Below the pieces are notes generated by a model. The model did not search any database, was not told the DNA's origin, and saw only the letters and a program-made list of their open reading frames with translations. A stretch of 64,000 nt of DNA from NCBI RefSeq assembly GCF_030369635.1, contig NZ_CP128474.1, positions 2,914,001 through 2,978,000 of the forward strand, read 5' to 3'. Both the position numbers and the translations under genes were made by a program. The DNA is from Microbacterium arborescens. Its GTDB lineage: Bacteria > Actinomycetota > Actinomycetes > Actinomycetales > Microbacteriaceae. Shown piece by piece: positions 26,219 to 34,718 of this stretch (the first letter of the stretch is position 1; every line of letters begins with the position of its first letter).

Positions 26219-26616
26219 TCCCTCTCGACGGTCTGATCGCTCCTGAGGGCCCACCGTCGCGCGATCAGCCAGCCCACCGCCGCTCCGAGGGTATTGGCCA
26301 CGACGTCCCACACGCTCGCGGTCCGTTGCGAGAGCAGCACGCCCTGCGCCGCCTCGATGACGACGGAGATGACGAGCCCGGCGGGAATGACGTATGCCCG
26401 CCAGCGGGGCCAGCCGAGCGCCGCGCAGCAGCCGAACGGGACGAACAGGGCGATGTTCGCGCCGAACTCGATGCGGTCGTAGGTCAGCCACGGCACGGCC
26501 GAGGTGATCGCTCGCAGGATCGGTCCGGCGTCGCGGTCGACGGGCGTGGGCCAGAACGCGACGAACGCGAGGACGACCACGTAGCCGATCAGCAGGGCCC
26601 GCGCGACGCGGGTCAC
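26197..26616 (-). CDS. VanZ family membrane protein
   Basis: Membrane protein of 139 residues with four hydrophobic segments, matching VanZ-like proteins: LIGYVVVLAFVAFWPTPVD, RIEFGANIALFVPFGCCAAL, and VISVVIEAAQGVLLSQRTAS followed by DVVANTLGAAVGWLIA. The start is the GTG at 26616, whose bases overlap the stop of the universal stress gene (GTGA), so both are likely translated together. Function unknown; it is the second VanZ-type gene in the window but not closely similar to the first. Confidence 0.82.
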   Translation of the reverse strand: MTRVARALLIGYVVVLAFVAFWPTPVDRDAGPILRAITSAVPWLTYDRIEFGANIALFVPFGCCAALGWPRWRAYVIPAGLVISVVIEAAQGVLLSQRTASVWDVVANTLGAAVGWLIARRWALRSDQTVERDQPASGG

Positions 26617-27314
26617 CGAACGATGACGGTGGGAGAACCGACGTGGGCCGCGACGCGTTCGCTGACCGATCCGAGCAGCAGCCGCGACAGTCCCGTGCGG
26701 CCGTGAGATCCGACGACGGTCAGCACGGCATGGCGCGAAGCGTCCTCGATCAGGCTGGAGGCGTCGCCGACATCGATGCGCGTGCGCACGTCGAGCTGCG
26801 GGTACGCCGCACGTACGGGCTCGAGCATGCGGTCGAGCATCCCGGCCGTCGCTTCCGTCAGGTCGACGGGCATCGGCCCCGTCCACAGGTCGAGGCCGGG
26901 CTCGGTGCCCACCGATACGGGTTCCCAGGCCGCGAGGGCGACGAGCGGCTCGCCCGTGCGGACGGCCTCACGAGCGGCGAAGTCGAGCGCCCGGGCCGAG
27001 ACGTCCGAGGCGTCGACCCCCACGAGGACCCCGCGGCGCGCGTCGCCATCGTGGTCCGCGTCGAGGCGCTCGGGAACGATCGCGACCGGGCAATGCGCGT
27101 GGGCGATGAGAGCGCGGTACGCGTGGCCGTGTTCCTCCGGCAGCACGAGGATCTCGGCATCCGCGGTCGCGGCGGCGACCCGCTCGGCATCGTCGCGCGT
27201 CGGAGCGATCAGCAGCTCGCGCAGTGTCAGACTCAACGCCTCGGCTCGGCGGAACGCCCATTCACGCGCACCCGCGCCGTCCGCGTCGGTCACTCCCAGG
27301 ATCACGTCGCCCAT
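26613..27314 (-). CDS. Universal stress protein, tandem UspA domains
   Basis: Cytosolic protein of 233 residues with two UspA-like halves. The first half (about 1-85) is shortened and lacks a clear ATP loop. The second (about 90-233) is complete, with VGVDASDVSARALDFAAREA and the ATP-binding GSHGRTGLSRLLLGSVSERV. Such proteins aid survival in stress and dormancy, often by binding ATP. TACCCT lies six bases upstream of the ATG at 27314, pointing to leaderless expression. The coupled VanZ gene follows. Confidence 0.88.
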   Translation of the reverse strand: MGDVILGVTDADGAGAREWAFRRAEALSLTLRELLIAPTRDDAERVAAATADAEILVLPEEHGHAYRALIAHAHCPVAIVPERLDADHDGDARRGVLVGVDASDVSARALDFAAREAVRTGEPLVALAAWEPVSVGTEPGLDLWTGPMPVDLTEATAGMLDRMLEPVRAAYPQLDVRTRIDVGDASSLIEDASRHAVLTVVGSHGRTGLSRLLLGSVSERVAAHVGSPTVIVR

Positions 27315-27320
27315 GGCCCC

Positions 27321-27326
27321 AGGGTA
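27321..27326 (-). promoter_or_regulatory. -10 box TACCCT for leaderless universal stress gene
   Basis: On the minus strand TACCCT is followed by six bases (GGGGCC) and the ATG at 27314. No Shine-Dalgarno sequence at usable spacing. Confidence 0.5.
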
Positions 27327-27374
27327 TCCGCCCCGATAACGGCGCACGACGGCCCCCGGTGCGAGGCCAACCGT

Positions 27375-27380
27375 TAGAGT
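27375..27380 (+). promoter_or_regulatory. -10 box TAGAGT for leaderless GH6 gene
   Basis: TTAGAGT ends six bases before the GTG at 27387, without a Shine-Dalgarno sequence. The same box and spacing occur before the DUF4012 gene. Confidence 0.55.
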
Positions 27381-27386
27381 CAGTCC

Positions 27387-28541
27387 GTGGCACAGCGACC
27401 CGGCTCCGACGCATCGCGTCACGGCGCGGGTGGCGGCGCCGGTCACGATGATGCCGGTGGCGATACGGCCGGCTACATCATCAGCGGGCACTACGAGCCG
27501 CCACCGCCGCCCGAGCGGCCGGCTTCCCCGCGCCCGCCCCGGCGCCGACGCCGGCTGCCGCGCTGGGCGTGGCTCGCGATCATCGTCACCGCGGTCGCCG
27601 CCGTCATCGCTGCCGTCGCCCTGGTGGTGACGCTCGTGACGAACAGCGTGCAAGCGCTCACCGCGCGGCCGCCCGGCGTCGGCACGGCCTTCGTGGCACC
27701 GGCCGAGTCGAAGGCCGCGCGAGCACTGACGGAGGGCGGCACCGCCGACGAGGTCGCCGCAGCCGAGTATCTGTCGTCGCAGCCGACCGCCTATTGGCTC
27801 ACCCCGGAACAGGACCCCATCGGCGAGGTCGGCGAGCGCGTCCTGAACATCGCCCACGAGGCGCGGGAGTCCGACACGGCGATGGCCGTCGTCGTCTACG
27901 GTCTGCCGGGGCGCGACTGCGGCAACCACTCCGCGGGCGGTCTCGACGAGGCGGACTACGAGACCTGGACGAGGCAGATCGGAACGGCGCTGCGTTCGGT
28001 CCCGGATGTCAAGAAGGTCGTCATCGTCGAGCCCGACAGTCTCGCGCTCGCCCCGCAGTGCGGCAACCTCGACGAGCGCGTCACGCAGCTGCGCGGGGCC
28101 CTCGAGCGCCTCACCGGCACCGACACGTGGGTGTACGTCGACGGTGGGCACTCGAACTGGCTGGGCGCCGACGCGATGGCCGAGCTCATCGAGAAGGTGA
28201 CGGTCTCGGGCGTCCGCGGATTCGTGACGAACGTGTCGAACTTCAACGACACCTTCGACGAGTTCGCCTACGCCCACGCGCTCTCCGACCGCCTCGGCGG
28301 CATGCATGCGCTCGTCGACACGTCGCGCAACGGCTCGGGCGCTCCGGGCGACGGCGAGTGGTGCAACCCGCCGGGGCGTACCGTGGGCGACCCGAGCGGG
28401 ACATTCGGCGACGACGTCGTCGACACGAACCTGTGGATCAAGCCTCCGGGCGAGAGCGATGGGCCATGCAACGGCGGGCCCGCAGCCGGCGTGTGGTGGC
28501 CCGCCGGCGCCGTCGAACTCACCCGCGACGTCGCGCCCTGA
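27387..28541 (+). CDS. Membrane-anchored glycoside hydrolase family 6 (cellulase type)
   Basis: Protein of 384 residues that probably cleaves beta-1,4-glucan outside the membrane. A Pro/Arg-rich cytosolic tail (1-58) and one membrane helix (about 60-88) make it a type II membrane protein. The GH6 domain (about 100-380) shows YGLPGRDCG with D177, VIVEPDSLA with the likely proton donor D217, DTSRNGSG, EWCNPPGRTVG and LWIKPPGESDG. There is no carbohydrate-binding module or secretion cleavage site. GH6 enzymes accompany cellulose-like polymer synthesis in Streptomyces (cslA region); the polymerising-type GT2 nearby suggests a similar processing role here, by inference. Confidence 0.92.
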   Translation: MAQRPGSDASRHGAGGGAGHDDAGGDTAGYIISGHYEPPPPPERPASPRPPRRRRRLPRWAWLAIIVTAVAAVIAAVALVVTLVTNSVQALTARPPGVGTAFVAPAESKAARALTEGGTADEVAAAEYLSSQPTAYWLTPEQDPIGEVGERVLNIAHEARESDTAMAVVVYGLPGRDCGNHSAGGLDEADYETWTRQIGTALRSVPDVKKVVIVEPDSLALAPQCGNLDERVTQLRGALERLTGTDTWVYVDGGHSNWLGADAMAELIEKVTVSGVRGFVTNVSNFNDTFDEFAYAHALSDRLGGMHALVDTSRNGSGAPGDGEWCNPPGRTVGDPSGTFGDDVVDTNLWIKPPGESDGPCNGGPAAGVWWPAGAVELTRDVAP

Positions 28542-28611
28542 CTCAGACCGCCGGGGAGGGACTGCCGGACCCTTTGCGTATGGCAAAATTACCCGAACCT
28601 GAGGGAGAAGA

Positions 28612-29700
28612 GTGACGCGCATGATGTCCGAGCAGATGAAGACGGCGGTCATCGTCGAGGACGATCCCGACATCCGTCATCTCCTGGTCGAGGTGCTCGA
28701 GGCCGCCGGGTTCTCCACCGTCTCGGTCGGCAACGGCATCGACGGCATCCAGGCGGTGCTGTCGTACCGACCACTGCTGACGACTCTCGACGTCAACATG
28801 CCCGGCATCGACGGCTTCGAGGCCGCCCGGCGCATCCGAGCTCAGAGCGACACGTATATCATCATGCTCACGGGGCTCTCCGAAGAGGCCGACGTCGTGC
28901 TCGGCCTGGGTTCCGGCGCCGACGAGTACATCGTCAAGCCGTTCCGCCCGCGCGAGTTCCGGGCGCGGGTCGACGCCTTGCTCCGACGCCCGCGCGCCGC
29001 TGCGGCGCAGCAGGCCCCCCAGCAGGATTCGGTCGGTCCGTCGTTCCCCGGCGCGCGCCCCGCGCTGGCACACCACGCCCCCGCGGCCCCCGCCGCCCCC
29101 GCCGCCGATGCTGCGCCGCTGTCGTACGAGGAGTACCTCGCACGCTTCGGCGGAGCCGCACAGCAGCAACAGCAGCCCGCGCCCCCGCAGCAGCCAATCC
29201 CCCAGCAGTCAGCGCCGCCGCAGTCTGCGCCGCCCCAGAGCCCCGCGCAGCAGCCCATCATCGTGCACCGCCCGAGCGACACGGCCACGCCGGCACCGGC
29301 GCCCGGCTCCGACGTCGTCGTGCACCAGTCCGGCGGCGACCTCGTCCCGGCCACGGGTGAGCACTGGCTCACGCACCGCGACCTGCAGGTCGACACCGAC
29401 ACGCGCCTGGCCTACATCGGTGGCCGCGAGCTCGACCTCACCCGCACCGAGTTCGATCTGCTCTCGACCCTGATGGCCTCGAAGCGCCGCGTCCGGTCGA
29501 AGGCCGACCTGACCCTCGTCCTACGCGGCGAGTCGTATGTCACGAGCTACTTCGTCGGCGAGGCCGACAAGCGGGCGATCGAGGCGCACATGACCAACCT
29601 CCGCCGCAAGCTGAGCGACAGCCCCACGACCCCGCGGTACATCGAGACCGTCCGCGGTGTCGGGTACCGCATGACATCGGAGACCGCCGCCGCGGTCTGA
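28612..29700 (+). CDS. OmpR-type response regulator with long Pro/Gln/Ala-rich linker
   Basis: Response regulator of 362 residues, much longer than the usual 220-240. The receiver domain (about 10-125) has the acidic pair EDD, phosphoacceptor D60, T87 and K109. A low-complexity linker rich in Ala, Pro and Gln (about 130-250) leads to a winged-helix DNA-binding domain (about 255-355; GGRELDLTRTEFDLLSTLMA, RRKLSDSPTTPRYIETVRGV). No histidine kinase gene is adjacent, so it is an orphan. GAGGGAGA lies about six bases before the GTG at 28612; ATGs follow at 28621 and 28624. It sits between the GH6 and GT2 genes and may control them. Confidence 0.88.
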   Translation: MTRMMSEQMKTAVIVEDDPDIRHLLVEVLEAAGFSTVSVGNGIDGIQAVLSYRPLLTTLDVNMPGIDGFEAARRIRAQSDTYIIMLTGLSEEADVVLGLGSGADEYIVKPFRPREFRARVDALLRRPRAAAAQQAPQQDSVGPSFPGARPALAHHAPAAPAAPAADAAPLSYEEYLARFGGAAQQQQQPAPPQQPIPQQSAPPQSAPPQSPAQQPIIVHRPSDTATPAPAPGSDVVVHQSGGDLVPATGEHWLTHRDLQVDTDTRLAYIGGRELDLTRTEFDLLSTLMASKRRVRSKADLTLVLRGESYVTSYFVGEADKRAIEAHMTNLRRKLSDSPTTPRYIETVRGVGYRMTSETAAAV

Positions 29701-29729
29701 ACCTCAGACTCTCCGGCAGTTCCGCCGAT

Positions 29730-31226
29730 TCAGACCTTGTATCCGTTCTGGCGGCGGACCAGCTTCGAGAACATCAGCAGGGTCTGCAGCACGGTCACGA
29801 CGCCGACGATCGGCCACCCGATCCACAGGATCGACGACTGCGCGACGGGACCGATGATGTTCCAGACGACGGCCATCGCCAGCAGCACGGCCGCGAGGAT
29901 GAGCAGCGGCATCCAGTGACCGATGCTGCCGCCGCCGCTCTCGGCCTTGGCCTGCATCGCCCAGTTGTCGACCTTCTTCTTCGACAGGAAGCGCGACCAC
30001 GAGCGCATGAAGTGGCCGAGCCTGATCCACATGAACGCCTCGGCCGGGAAGACCAGGAGGGCGAAGAGGATGTCGCGCTGATTGTGGTCCTTGATGCTGC
30101 GGGCCATGCGCAGGTTCAGCAGCACGGCCACCATCGGCGGGATGAGCCACAACGGCGAGAAGACGAAGGCGCTGATCGACAGCGAGCCCGCGAGCAGGAT
30201 GAGGAACGCGACGCGCACGAACAGGTTCGTCAGCATCCCGAAGTTCTCGAACCAGCGCAGGCGCAGGTTCGGGTGGAACGGCTGCCCCTTCGTGTCGCCG
30301 CGCTGGCCCGGCCACATCAGCTCGATGGCGCCGTAGGTCCACTTGACCTGCTGCGCGTCGTACCCCTTGAGGGTCGTCATGCCGCCGACATTGGCCCGGG
30401 CGTATGGGCTGATCTTGGTGAGGTATCCGGCGCTCTTGATCTGCAAGGAGAGCAGCGAGTCCTCGACCTCGGAGTCCTTGACCCACGGGGTGGACTGGTG
30501 GTTCGCCTTCATCGCGTCGCGCAGGGCGTTCGTTGAGAAGATCGAGAACTGTCCGCCGAGGACGGCCATGTTGCGCCCGCGGAGCAGGTTCTGCATGTTG
30601 AAGGCCGCGAACTGGGTGCGCTGGCCGGCGATGAGGAACTTCGCGATCGTTCCCTTGATGGGCTTGTCGTCGATCGAGTAGATCGCCGAGATGCCGCCGA
30701 TGCGCGAGTCGCCGACGGCCTCGGACTCGAGGAACTCCACAGCGCGCGAGTCGGCGATGGTGTCGCCGTCGACGCCGAGCAGGTAGTCGTAGCCCTCGAC
30801 GAGCGAGTAGCCGTAGTTGAGCGCGCCGACCTTCTTGTCGGGGTTCTTGCCGATGTCGTGCACGAACACCTCGGTGAACTGCGTGCCGAGCTCTGTCGTC
30901 ACCTCGTGGGGACCTGCATACCCCGCGGCGATCTTGACGGTGTTGTCGGAGGTGTTGTTCGCGATGACGTGGATGACGTCGGGGACGCGCGTCTGGGCGA
31001 GCAGCCCCTCGATCACGTCGGCGATCGACTCCTCCTCGTTGTACGCCGGGATGACGCAGCCGATCGTGGAGCGGTGGACCGTGGTCTGTTCGAGGACAGA
31101 CTCGAAGTCGTCGGGGAACGCCGTCTCGAAGTGATCCGCCAGCTCGACCGGCGCCTGCGGGGCGGGGTACTGCGGCTGACCGAACGCCGGGTTGGGCGTG
31201 TACGGCGTGTACGGCGTCTGAGTCAT
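29730..31226 (-). CDS. Membrane glycosyltransferase family 2, polysaccharide synthase type
   Basis: Membrane-bound GT2 of 498 residues. The N-terminus is Pro/Tyr/Thr-rich. The GT-A domain (about 53-300) has CVIPAYNEEES, the metal-binding GVDGDT, the acceptor-site acidic cluster KDSEVEDSLLSL and a QQVKW in the place of the QxxRW motif of processive synthases. About five membrane helices follow (about 325-490). Homologues make cellulose, hyaluronan, chitin-like or poly-GlcNAc chains; the polymer here is unknown. No PilZ domain is present, so direct c-di-GMP control is not indicated. It lies downstream of two lipoprotein genes on the same strand, and the GH6 and response-regulator genes are on the other side. 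Confidence 0.88.
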   Translation of the reverse strand: MTQTPYTPYTPNPAFGQPQYPAPQAPVELADHFETAFPDDFESVLEQTTVHRSTIGCVIPAYNEEESIADVIEGLLAQTRVPDVIHVIANNTSDNTVKIAAGYAGPHEVTTELGTQFTEVFVHDIGKNPDKKVGALNYGYSLVEGYDYLLGVDGDTIADSRAVEFLESEAVGDSRIGGISAIYSIDDKPIKGTIAKFLIAGQRTQFAAFNMQNLLRGRNMAVLGGQFSIFSTNALRDAMKANHQSTPWVKDSEVEDSLLSLQIKSAGYLTKISPYARANVGGMTTLKGYDAQQVKWTYGAIELMWPGQRGDTKGQPFHPNLRLRWFENFGMLTNLFVRVAFLILLAGSLSISAFVFSPLWLIPPMVAVLLNLRMARSIKDHNQRDILFALLVFPAEAFMWIRLGHFMRSWSRFLSKKKVDNWAMQAKAESGGGSIGHWMPLLILAAVLLAMAVVWNIIGPVAQSSILWIGWPIVGVVTVLQTLLMFSKLVRRQNGYKV

Positions 31227-31353
31227 GCGGTCACATCCTGTGCGAGGTGTCGGGCAGCTGTTGTCTGCCGAGGTCCATTCTGGAACGCGGCGTGTTCAGA
31301 CCGGACGAAGTCAACCGCAATTTATGCGCAAGGAACGAGGCGCCTCGAACCGT

Positions 31354-32100
31354 TCACGGCGTCGTGCTGGGAGCGGGTGCGGGCGCCGCGTCCGCCGCCT
31401 GTTCGTCGCTGAAGATCGCGACCGGCAGGTACTGGTACACCGTCTGCTGCGTGAAGCTCGCGTCGTCGTTCGCGTTACCCTCGACCCACACCGTCATCGC
31501 GAACTCCAGCGTCATCCCGTAGGTATCGGCCGGCAGCCCGTGGACGATCGTCTCGGGCACGTAGAGGCCGCCTTGGAAGCTGTTGAGCAGCAGCCCACGA
31601 TCGGAGCGGATCGTGTCGCTGGGAACGAGTGTCCGTGGGTCGGCGCTGAACTGGAACGGGTTCTGCACCTGCCCCGACGTCTGCGCCGTCTGCGAGGTGA
31701 TCGAGATCGACGAGATGAACACGCGGCGCTTCTGCGACAGCACGGCCTTCTCGTCGACGCGCTTGTCGTGGACGTTGACCGCGAAGCCGAACGTCTTCTC
31801 GGCACCGGGGGTCCATTCCTGGGTGCGCTTGGGGTCCTGTGCCCACACGTCGAGACGCAGCTCGAGATCCTGCGCCACGTCCGAGGACAGCGACACCGAA
31901 CCGTCATAGGTGAACTGCGAGTTGAATGCCATGCTCGGCGACTGCGAGGGCGCCGGAGCGGGCACGGCCGAGACCGGATCACCCTGGACGGCGTTGATCA
32001 TGCCGGTCAGCTCCGAGCATCCCGTCAGCGCGACGAGCGAGAGAGCGAGCGCGCCCGCCGACACGGCGGTGCGGAGGGCGGGTGAGCGGCGCGAGAGCAT
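31354..32100 (-). CDS. Hypothetical lipoprotein
   Basis: Secreted lipoprotein of 248 residues. The basic N-terminus, hydrophobic core and LTGC lipobox (lipidated Cys about residue 27) are clear. A short Pro/Ser linker is followed by a beta-rich domain of about 180 residues of no recognised family and a Pro/Ala tail. It shares with the neighbouring lipoprotein gene the plan of lipobox, Pro/Ser linker, and one beta domain. The ATG at 32100 is chosen because the signal peptide starts there. It lies 127 bases before the GT2 gene and may work with it at the membrane surface. Confidence 0.75.
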   Translation of the reverse strand: MLSRRSPALRTAVSAGALALSLVALTGCSELTGMINAVQGDPVSAVPAPAPSQSPSMAFNSQFTYDGSVSLSSDVAQDLELRLDVWAQDPKRTQEWTPGAEKTFGFAVNVHDKRVDEKAVLSQKRRVFISSISITSQTAQTSGQVQNPFQFSADPRTLVPSDTIRSDRGLLLNSFQGGLYVPETIVHGLPADTYGMTLEFAMTVWVEGNANDDASFTQQTVYQYLPVAIFSDEQAADAAPAPAPSTTP

Positions 32101-32228
32101 GGCAGACCGGATTTCTGAGAGCGGGACCGGCGTCGGATGTCGCGGGCGTGGCCATACAAGCATCCGGCCGGCCACGATCCGGGCCGCTTTCCGATCTCTT
32201 CAGGTTGCCTTGCGGCGACCTTGAGGTT

Positions 32229-32855
32229 TCAGCCGGCCTCGGGCGCGGCTGCGATCGCGACGGTGATGCTGTCGGTCGCCGTCTGCTTGGCGAACTCGTC
32301 GGAGGTGGGGGTGGTCTGCACGAGGAAGTCGTACGTGAAGCGGATCGTGACGAACGTGGCCTCGGGAGGCACCTCGCCGACGTAGAAGGTCTGCGAGTAG
32401 CTGTACGGCGAGAGCACGAGATAGCCGGGGTTCGTCGCCGACTGGTCCGACGTCGGCGCGAGGGGGCTGAGATCGCCCTCCGCGTTGCCGGGCACGGCGA
32501 TCATCGTCGCCTTCTGCAGGTAGACCTTCTGCCCGTCGTCGGGGCTGACGGTCGTCACGAGCGAGAGGCTGACGGGCTTGAGGGCCGTCGCCGACCATCG
32601 GTCCATCGACAGGTCGGACCAGTAGTTCAGCGCCCCCGTCACGGCGCCCGCGGTCACCTGACGCTCGGTCGAGCCGCTCGAGAGGTCGTTGGGGATCGGC
32701 GGCGGCACGGCGGAGCGCGAGATGCTCGGCGACGGCGCGGGGTCGCTCGCGTCGCCCCCGTCACCCGACGGCGCGTTCCACGGCGCAGGACCGCATCCCA
32801 CGAGAGCCACAGCCATCACCGCAGTCGCGGCGGCCGTCCCCCAGCGTCGCTTCAT
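32229..32855 (-). CDS. Hypothetical lipoprotein
   Basis: Secreted lipoprotein of 208 residues with lipobox LVGC (Cys about residue 21), a Pro/Ser/Asp-rich linker, and a domain of about 150 residues without a recognised family. The ATG at 32855 follows a strong GGAGGA at good distance and is preferred over an upstream in-frame start. It is divergent from the DUF4012 gene, 58 bases away, and precedes the other lipoprotein gene on the same strand by 128 bases. Confidence 0.78.
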   Translation of the reverse strand: MKRRWGTAAATAVMAVALVGCGPAPWNAPSGDGGDASDPAPSPSISRSAVPPPIPNDLSSGSTERQVTAGAVTGALNYWSDLSMDRWSATALKPVSLSLVTTVSPDDGQKVYLQKATMIAVPGNAEGDLSPLAPTSDQSATNPGYLVLSPYSYSQTFYVGEVPPEATFVTIRFTYDFLVQTTPTSDEFAKQTATDSITVAIAAAPEAG

Positions 32856-32901
32856 CGAGTCCTCCGCTTCCTCTCGCAAGTGTACGCACGGGCCCGCCCC
32901 T

Positions 32902-32907
32902 TAGAGT
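32902..32907 (+). promoter_or_regulatory. -10 box TAGAGT for leaderless DUF4012 gene
   Basis: TTAGAGT ends six bases before the GTG at 32914, without a ribosome binding site. Identical box and spacing to the GH6 gene. Confidence 0.55.
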
Positions 32908-32913
32908 GATCGG

Positions 32914-34707
32914 GTGCGCACCGCTGACCAGCCCCGCCCCCTGCGCCGGACGCAGCTCGCGTTGGCGGCCATCGCCGGGATCTTCCTGATCGCCCTCATC
33001 GCGGTCGCCGCCTGGGTCGGCGTCCGCGGGGCCCTCGCGTACGGCGAACTGCGCGAGGCCGAGGCCTCGGCCCGCAGCGCCGTCGACTCGCTCGCCGATC
33101 CGGCTGCGGCCGCCCCGCACATCACCGAGGTCGCCGACCACGCGGCCACGGCGCGCGAGCTCACCTCCGACCCGGTCTGGTCGCTCGCCGAGGGCACCCC
33201 GTGGATCGGCCCGCAGCTGCGCGCCGTCGGCACGATCGCCGCGGCGGCCGACGACATCGCCCGAGACGGGCTCCTCCCCCTCGCCGATGTGGCTTCGGCG
33301 TTCTCGCCGGACGCCTTCCGGCCCGTCGACGGGCGCATCGACACGGCGGTCTTCCGCGAGATCGCCGAGCCGGCTCGCGCGGGGGCAGACACGGTCGCCG
33401 CCGCAGCGGAATCCGTGCGCGCTCTCGACGACACCCCGCTCATGCGGCCCGTCCGGGCGGCCGTCGACGAGGTGTCCGAGCTCCTCGACACCGGAGCCTC
33501 GGCCACCGACGCCCTTGCCCGCGCCTCGACCCTCCTGCCCGCGATGCTGGGGTCGTCCGGCGAGCGCACGTACCTGCTGGCGTTCCAGAACAACGCCGAA
33601 TGGCGATCGACGGGCGGCATCGTCGGGGCGATGGCGATCGTGAAGACCGCCGACGGGCGGATCGAGCTGGCCGGACAGGCCTCGTCGTCCGACTTCTCCA
33701 ACTTCGGCGAGCCGGTGCTCCCCCTCGATCCCGAGATCGAGCGCATCTACGAGACGCGGCCCGGCCGCTACATCCAGAACGTCACCCAGATCCCCGACTT
33801 CTCCGTCGGCGGCCCGCTCGCCCGCGAGATGCTTCTGCGGCAGACCGGGCAGAGCGTCGACGGCGTGATCGCGACCGATCCCGTCGCCCTGTCGTACATC
33901 CTCGAGGCCACAGGCCCCGTCGAGCTGCCGACGGGCGACGTCGTCTCCGCGGACAACGCCGTGCCCCTCCTGCTCAACGACGTCTACTCGCGGTACGAGA
34001 GCCCGCGGGATCAGGACGCGTTCTTCGCGGCCGCGTCGGCGGCCGTGTTCGAGCGCCTCGCCTCCGGCGCCGCCGATCCCGCGAAGCTCATCGCCGCCCT
34101 GGGCCGCGCCGGCGACGAACGACGTCTGCTGCTGTGGAGTGCGATCCCCGAAGATCAGGCGGTGCTCGCCGACACGACGCTCGCGGGGCCACTGCCGGAC
34201 ACGGATGCCGACACGGCCGCCTTCGGCGTCTTCCTCAACGACGGCACCGGATCGAAGATGGACTACTACCTCACCGCAGACACCCGCCTGGCGTGGGAGA
34301 CGTGCGCGGTCGGCGGCGATGGACGGACGTCCTCTCCGGTGACGCTGGAGGTCACCATCGCCAACAACGCACCGGCTGATGCCGCGACCTCTCTCCCGTC
34401 TTATGTCACCGGCGGCGGGGCGTTCGGTGTGCCGGCGGGCGTGGCACGCACGGTCGCCTACCTCTATCTGCCCGAGGGCTACGCGCTTTCGTCGGCGACC
34501 CGGTCCGATGGTGCGGGGTTCGGCGGCGGCTCGCATGCCGGGCGGCAGGTGATGGTGTTCTCGTCCGATCTCGCCCCCGGCGAGTCGGTCACCGCCACCG
34601 TGAGCGTCGTCGCCGAGAGCGGAGCGACCACGGCGACGGCCGCCGTGACACCCACCGTCGACGCAGACCGGCCCACCGTTGTTGTTGCGCGTTGCGGCGA
34701 CGCATAG
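32914..34707 (+). CDS. DUF4012 domain protein, membrane anchored
   Basis: Protein of 597 residues anchored by an N-terminal membrane helix (about 15-40), with the rest outside. It matches the DUF4012 family: PAMLGSSGERTYLLAFQNNAEWRSTGGIVGAMA, FPDFSVGG-like NVTQIPDFSVGGPLAREML, and ATDPVALSYILEATGPVELP. DUF4012 proteins are widespread in Actinobacteria and often lie in exopolysaccharide loci; their function is unproven. The GTG at 32914 is supported by the TAGAGT box. The LPATG gene begins 11 bases after its stop, with its own box inside the end of this gene. Confidence 0.87.
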   Translation: MRTADQPRPLRRTQLALAAIAGIFLIALIAVAAWVGVRGALAYGELREAEASARSAVDSLADPAAAAPHITEVADHAATARELTSDPVWSLAEGTPWIGPQLRAVGTIAAAADDIARDGLLPLADVASAFSPDAFRPVDGRIDTAVFREIAEPARAGADTVAAAAESVRALDDTPLMRPVRAAVDEVSELLDTGASATDALARASTLLPAMLGSSGERTYLLAFQNNAEWRSTGGIVGAMAIVKTADGRIELAGQASSSDFSNFGEPVLPLDPEIERIYETRPGRYIQNVTQIPDFSVGGPLAREMLLRQTGQSVDGVIATDPVALSYILEATGPVELPTGDVVSADNAVPLLLNDVYSRYESPRDQDAFFAAASAAVFERLASGAADPAKLIAALGRAGDERRLLLWSAIPEDQAVLADTTLAGPLPDTDADTAAFGVFLNDGTGSKMDYYLTADTRLAWETCAVGGDGRTSSPVTLEVTIANNAPADAATSLPSYVTGGGAFGVPAGVARTVAYLYLPEGYALSSATRSDGAGFGGGSHAGRQVMVFSSDLAPGESVTATVSVVAESGATTATAAVTPTVDADRPTVVVARCGDA

Positions 34708-34710
34708 ACT
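34705..34710 (+). promoter_or_regulatory. -10 box TAGACT for leaderless LPATG gene
   Basis: TAGACT ends eight bases before the ATG at 34719. Its first three bases are the TAG stop of the DUF4012 gene. Confidence 0.45.
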
Positions 34711-34718
34711 CACCGATC

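Noticed and set aside
27318..28673. Upstream extension of the universal stress protein frame on the minus strand
   Set aside because: Runs opposite the clear GH6 gene and carries no recognisable domain; the family similarity begins at the ATG at 27314.
32761..34713. 650-codon minus-strand open frame opposite the DUF4012 gene
   Set aside because: Shadow frame with biased composition, while the plus strand has a complete DUF4012 protein with membrane anchor.
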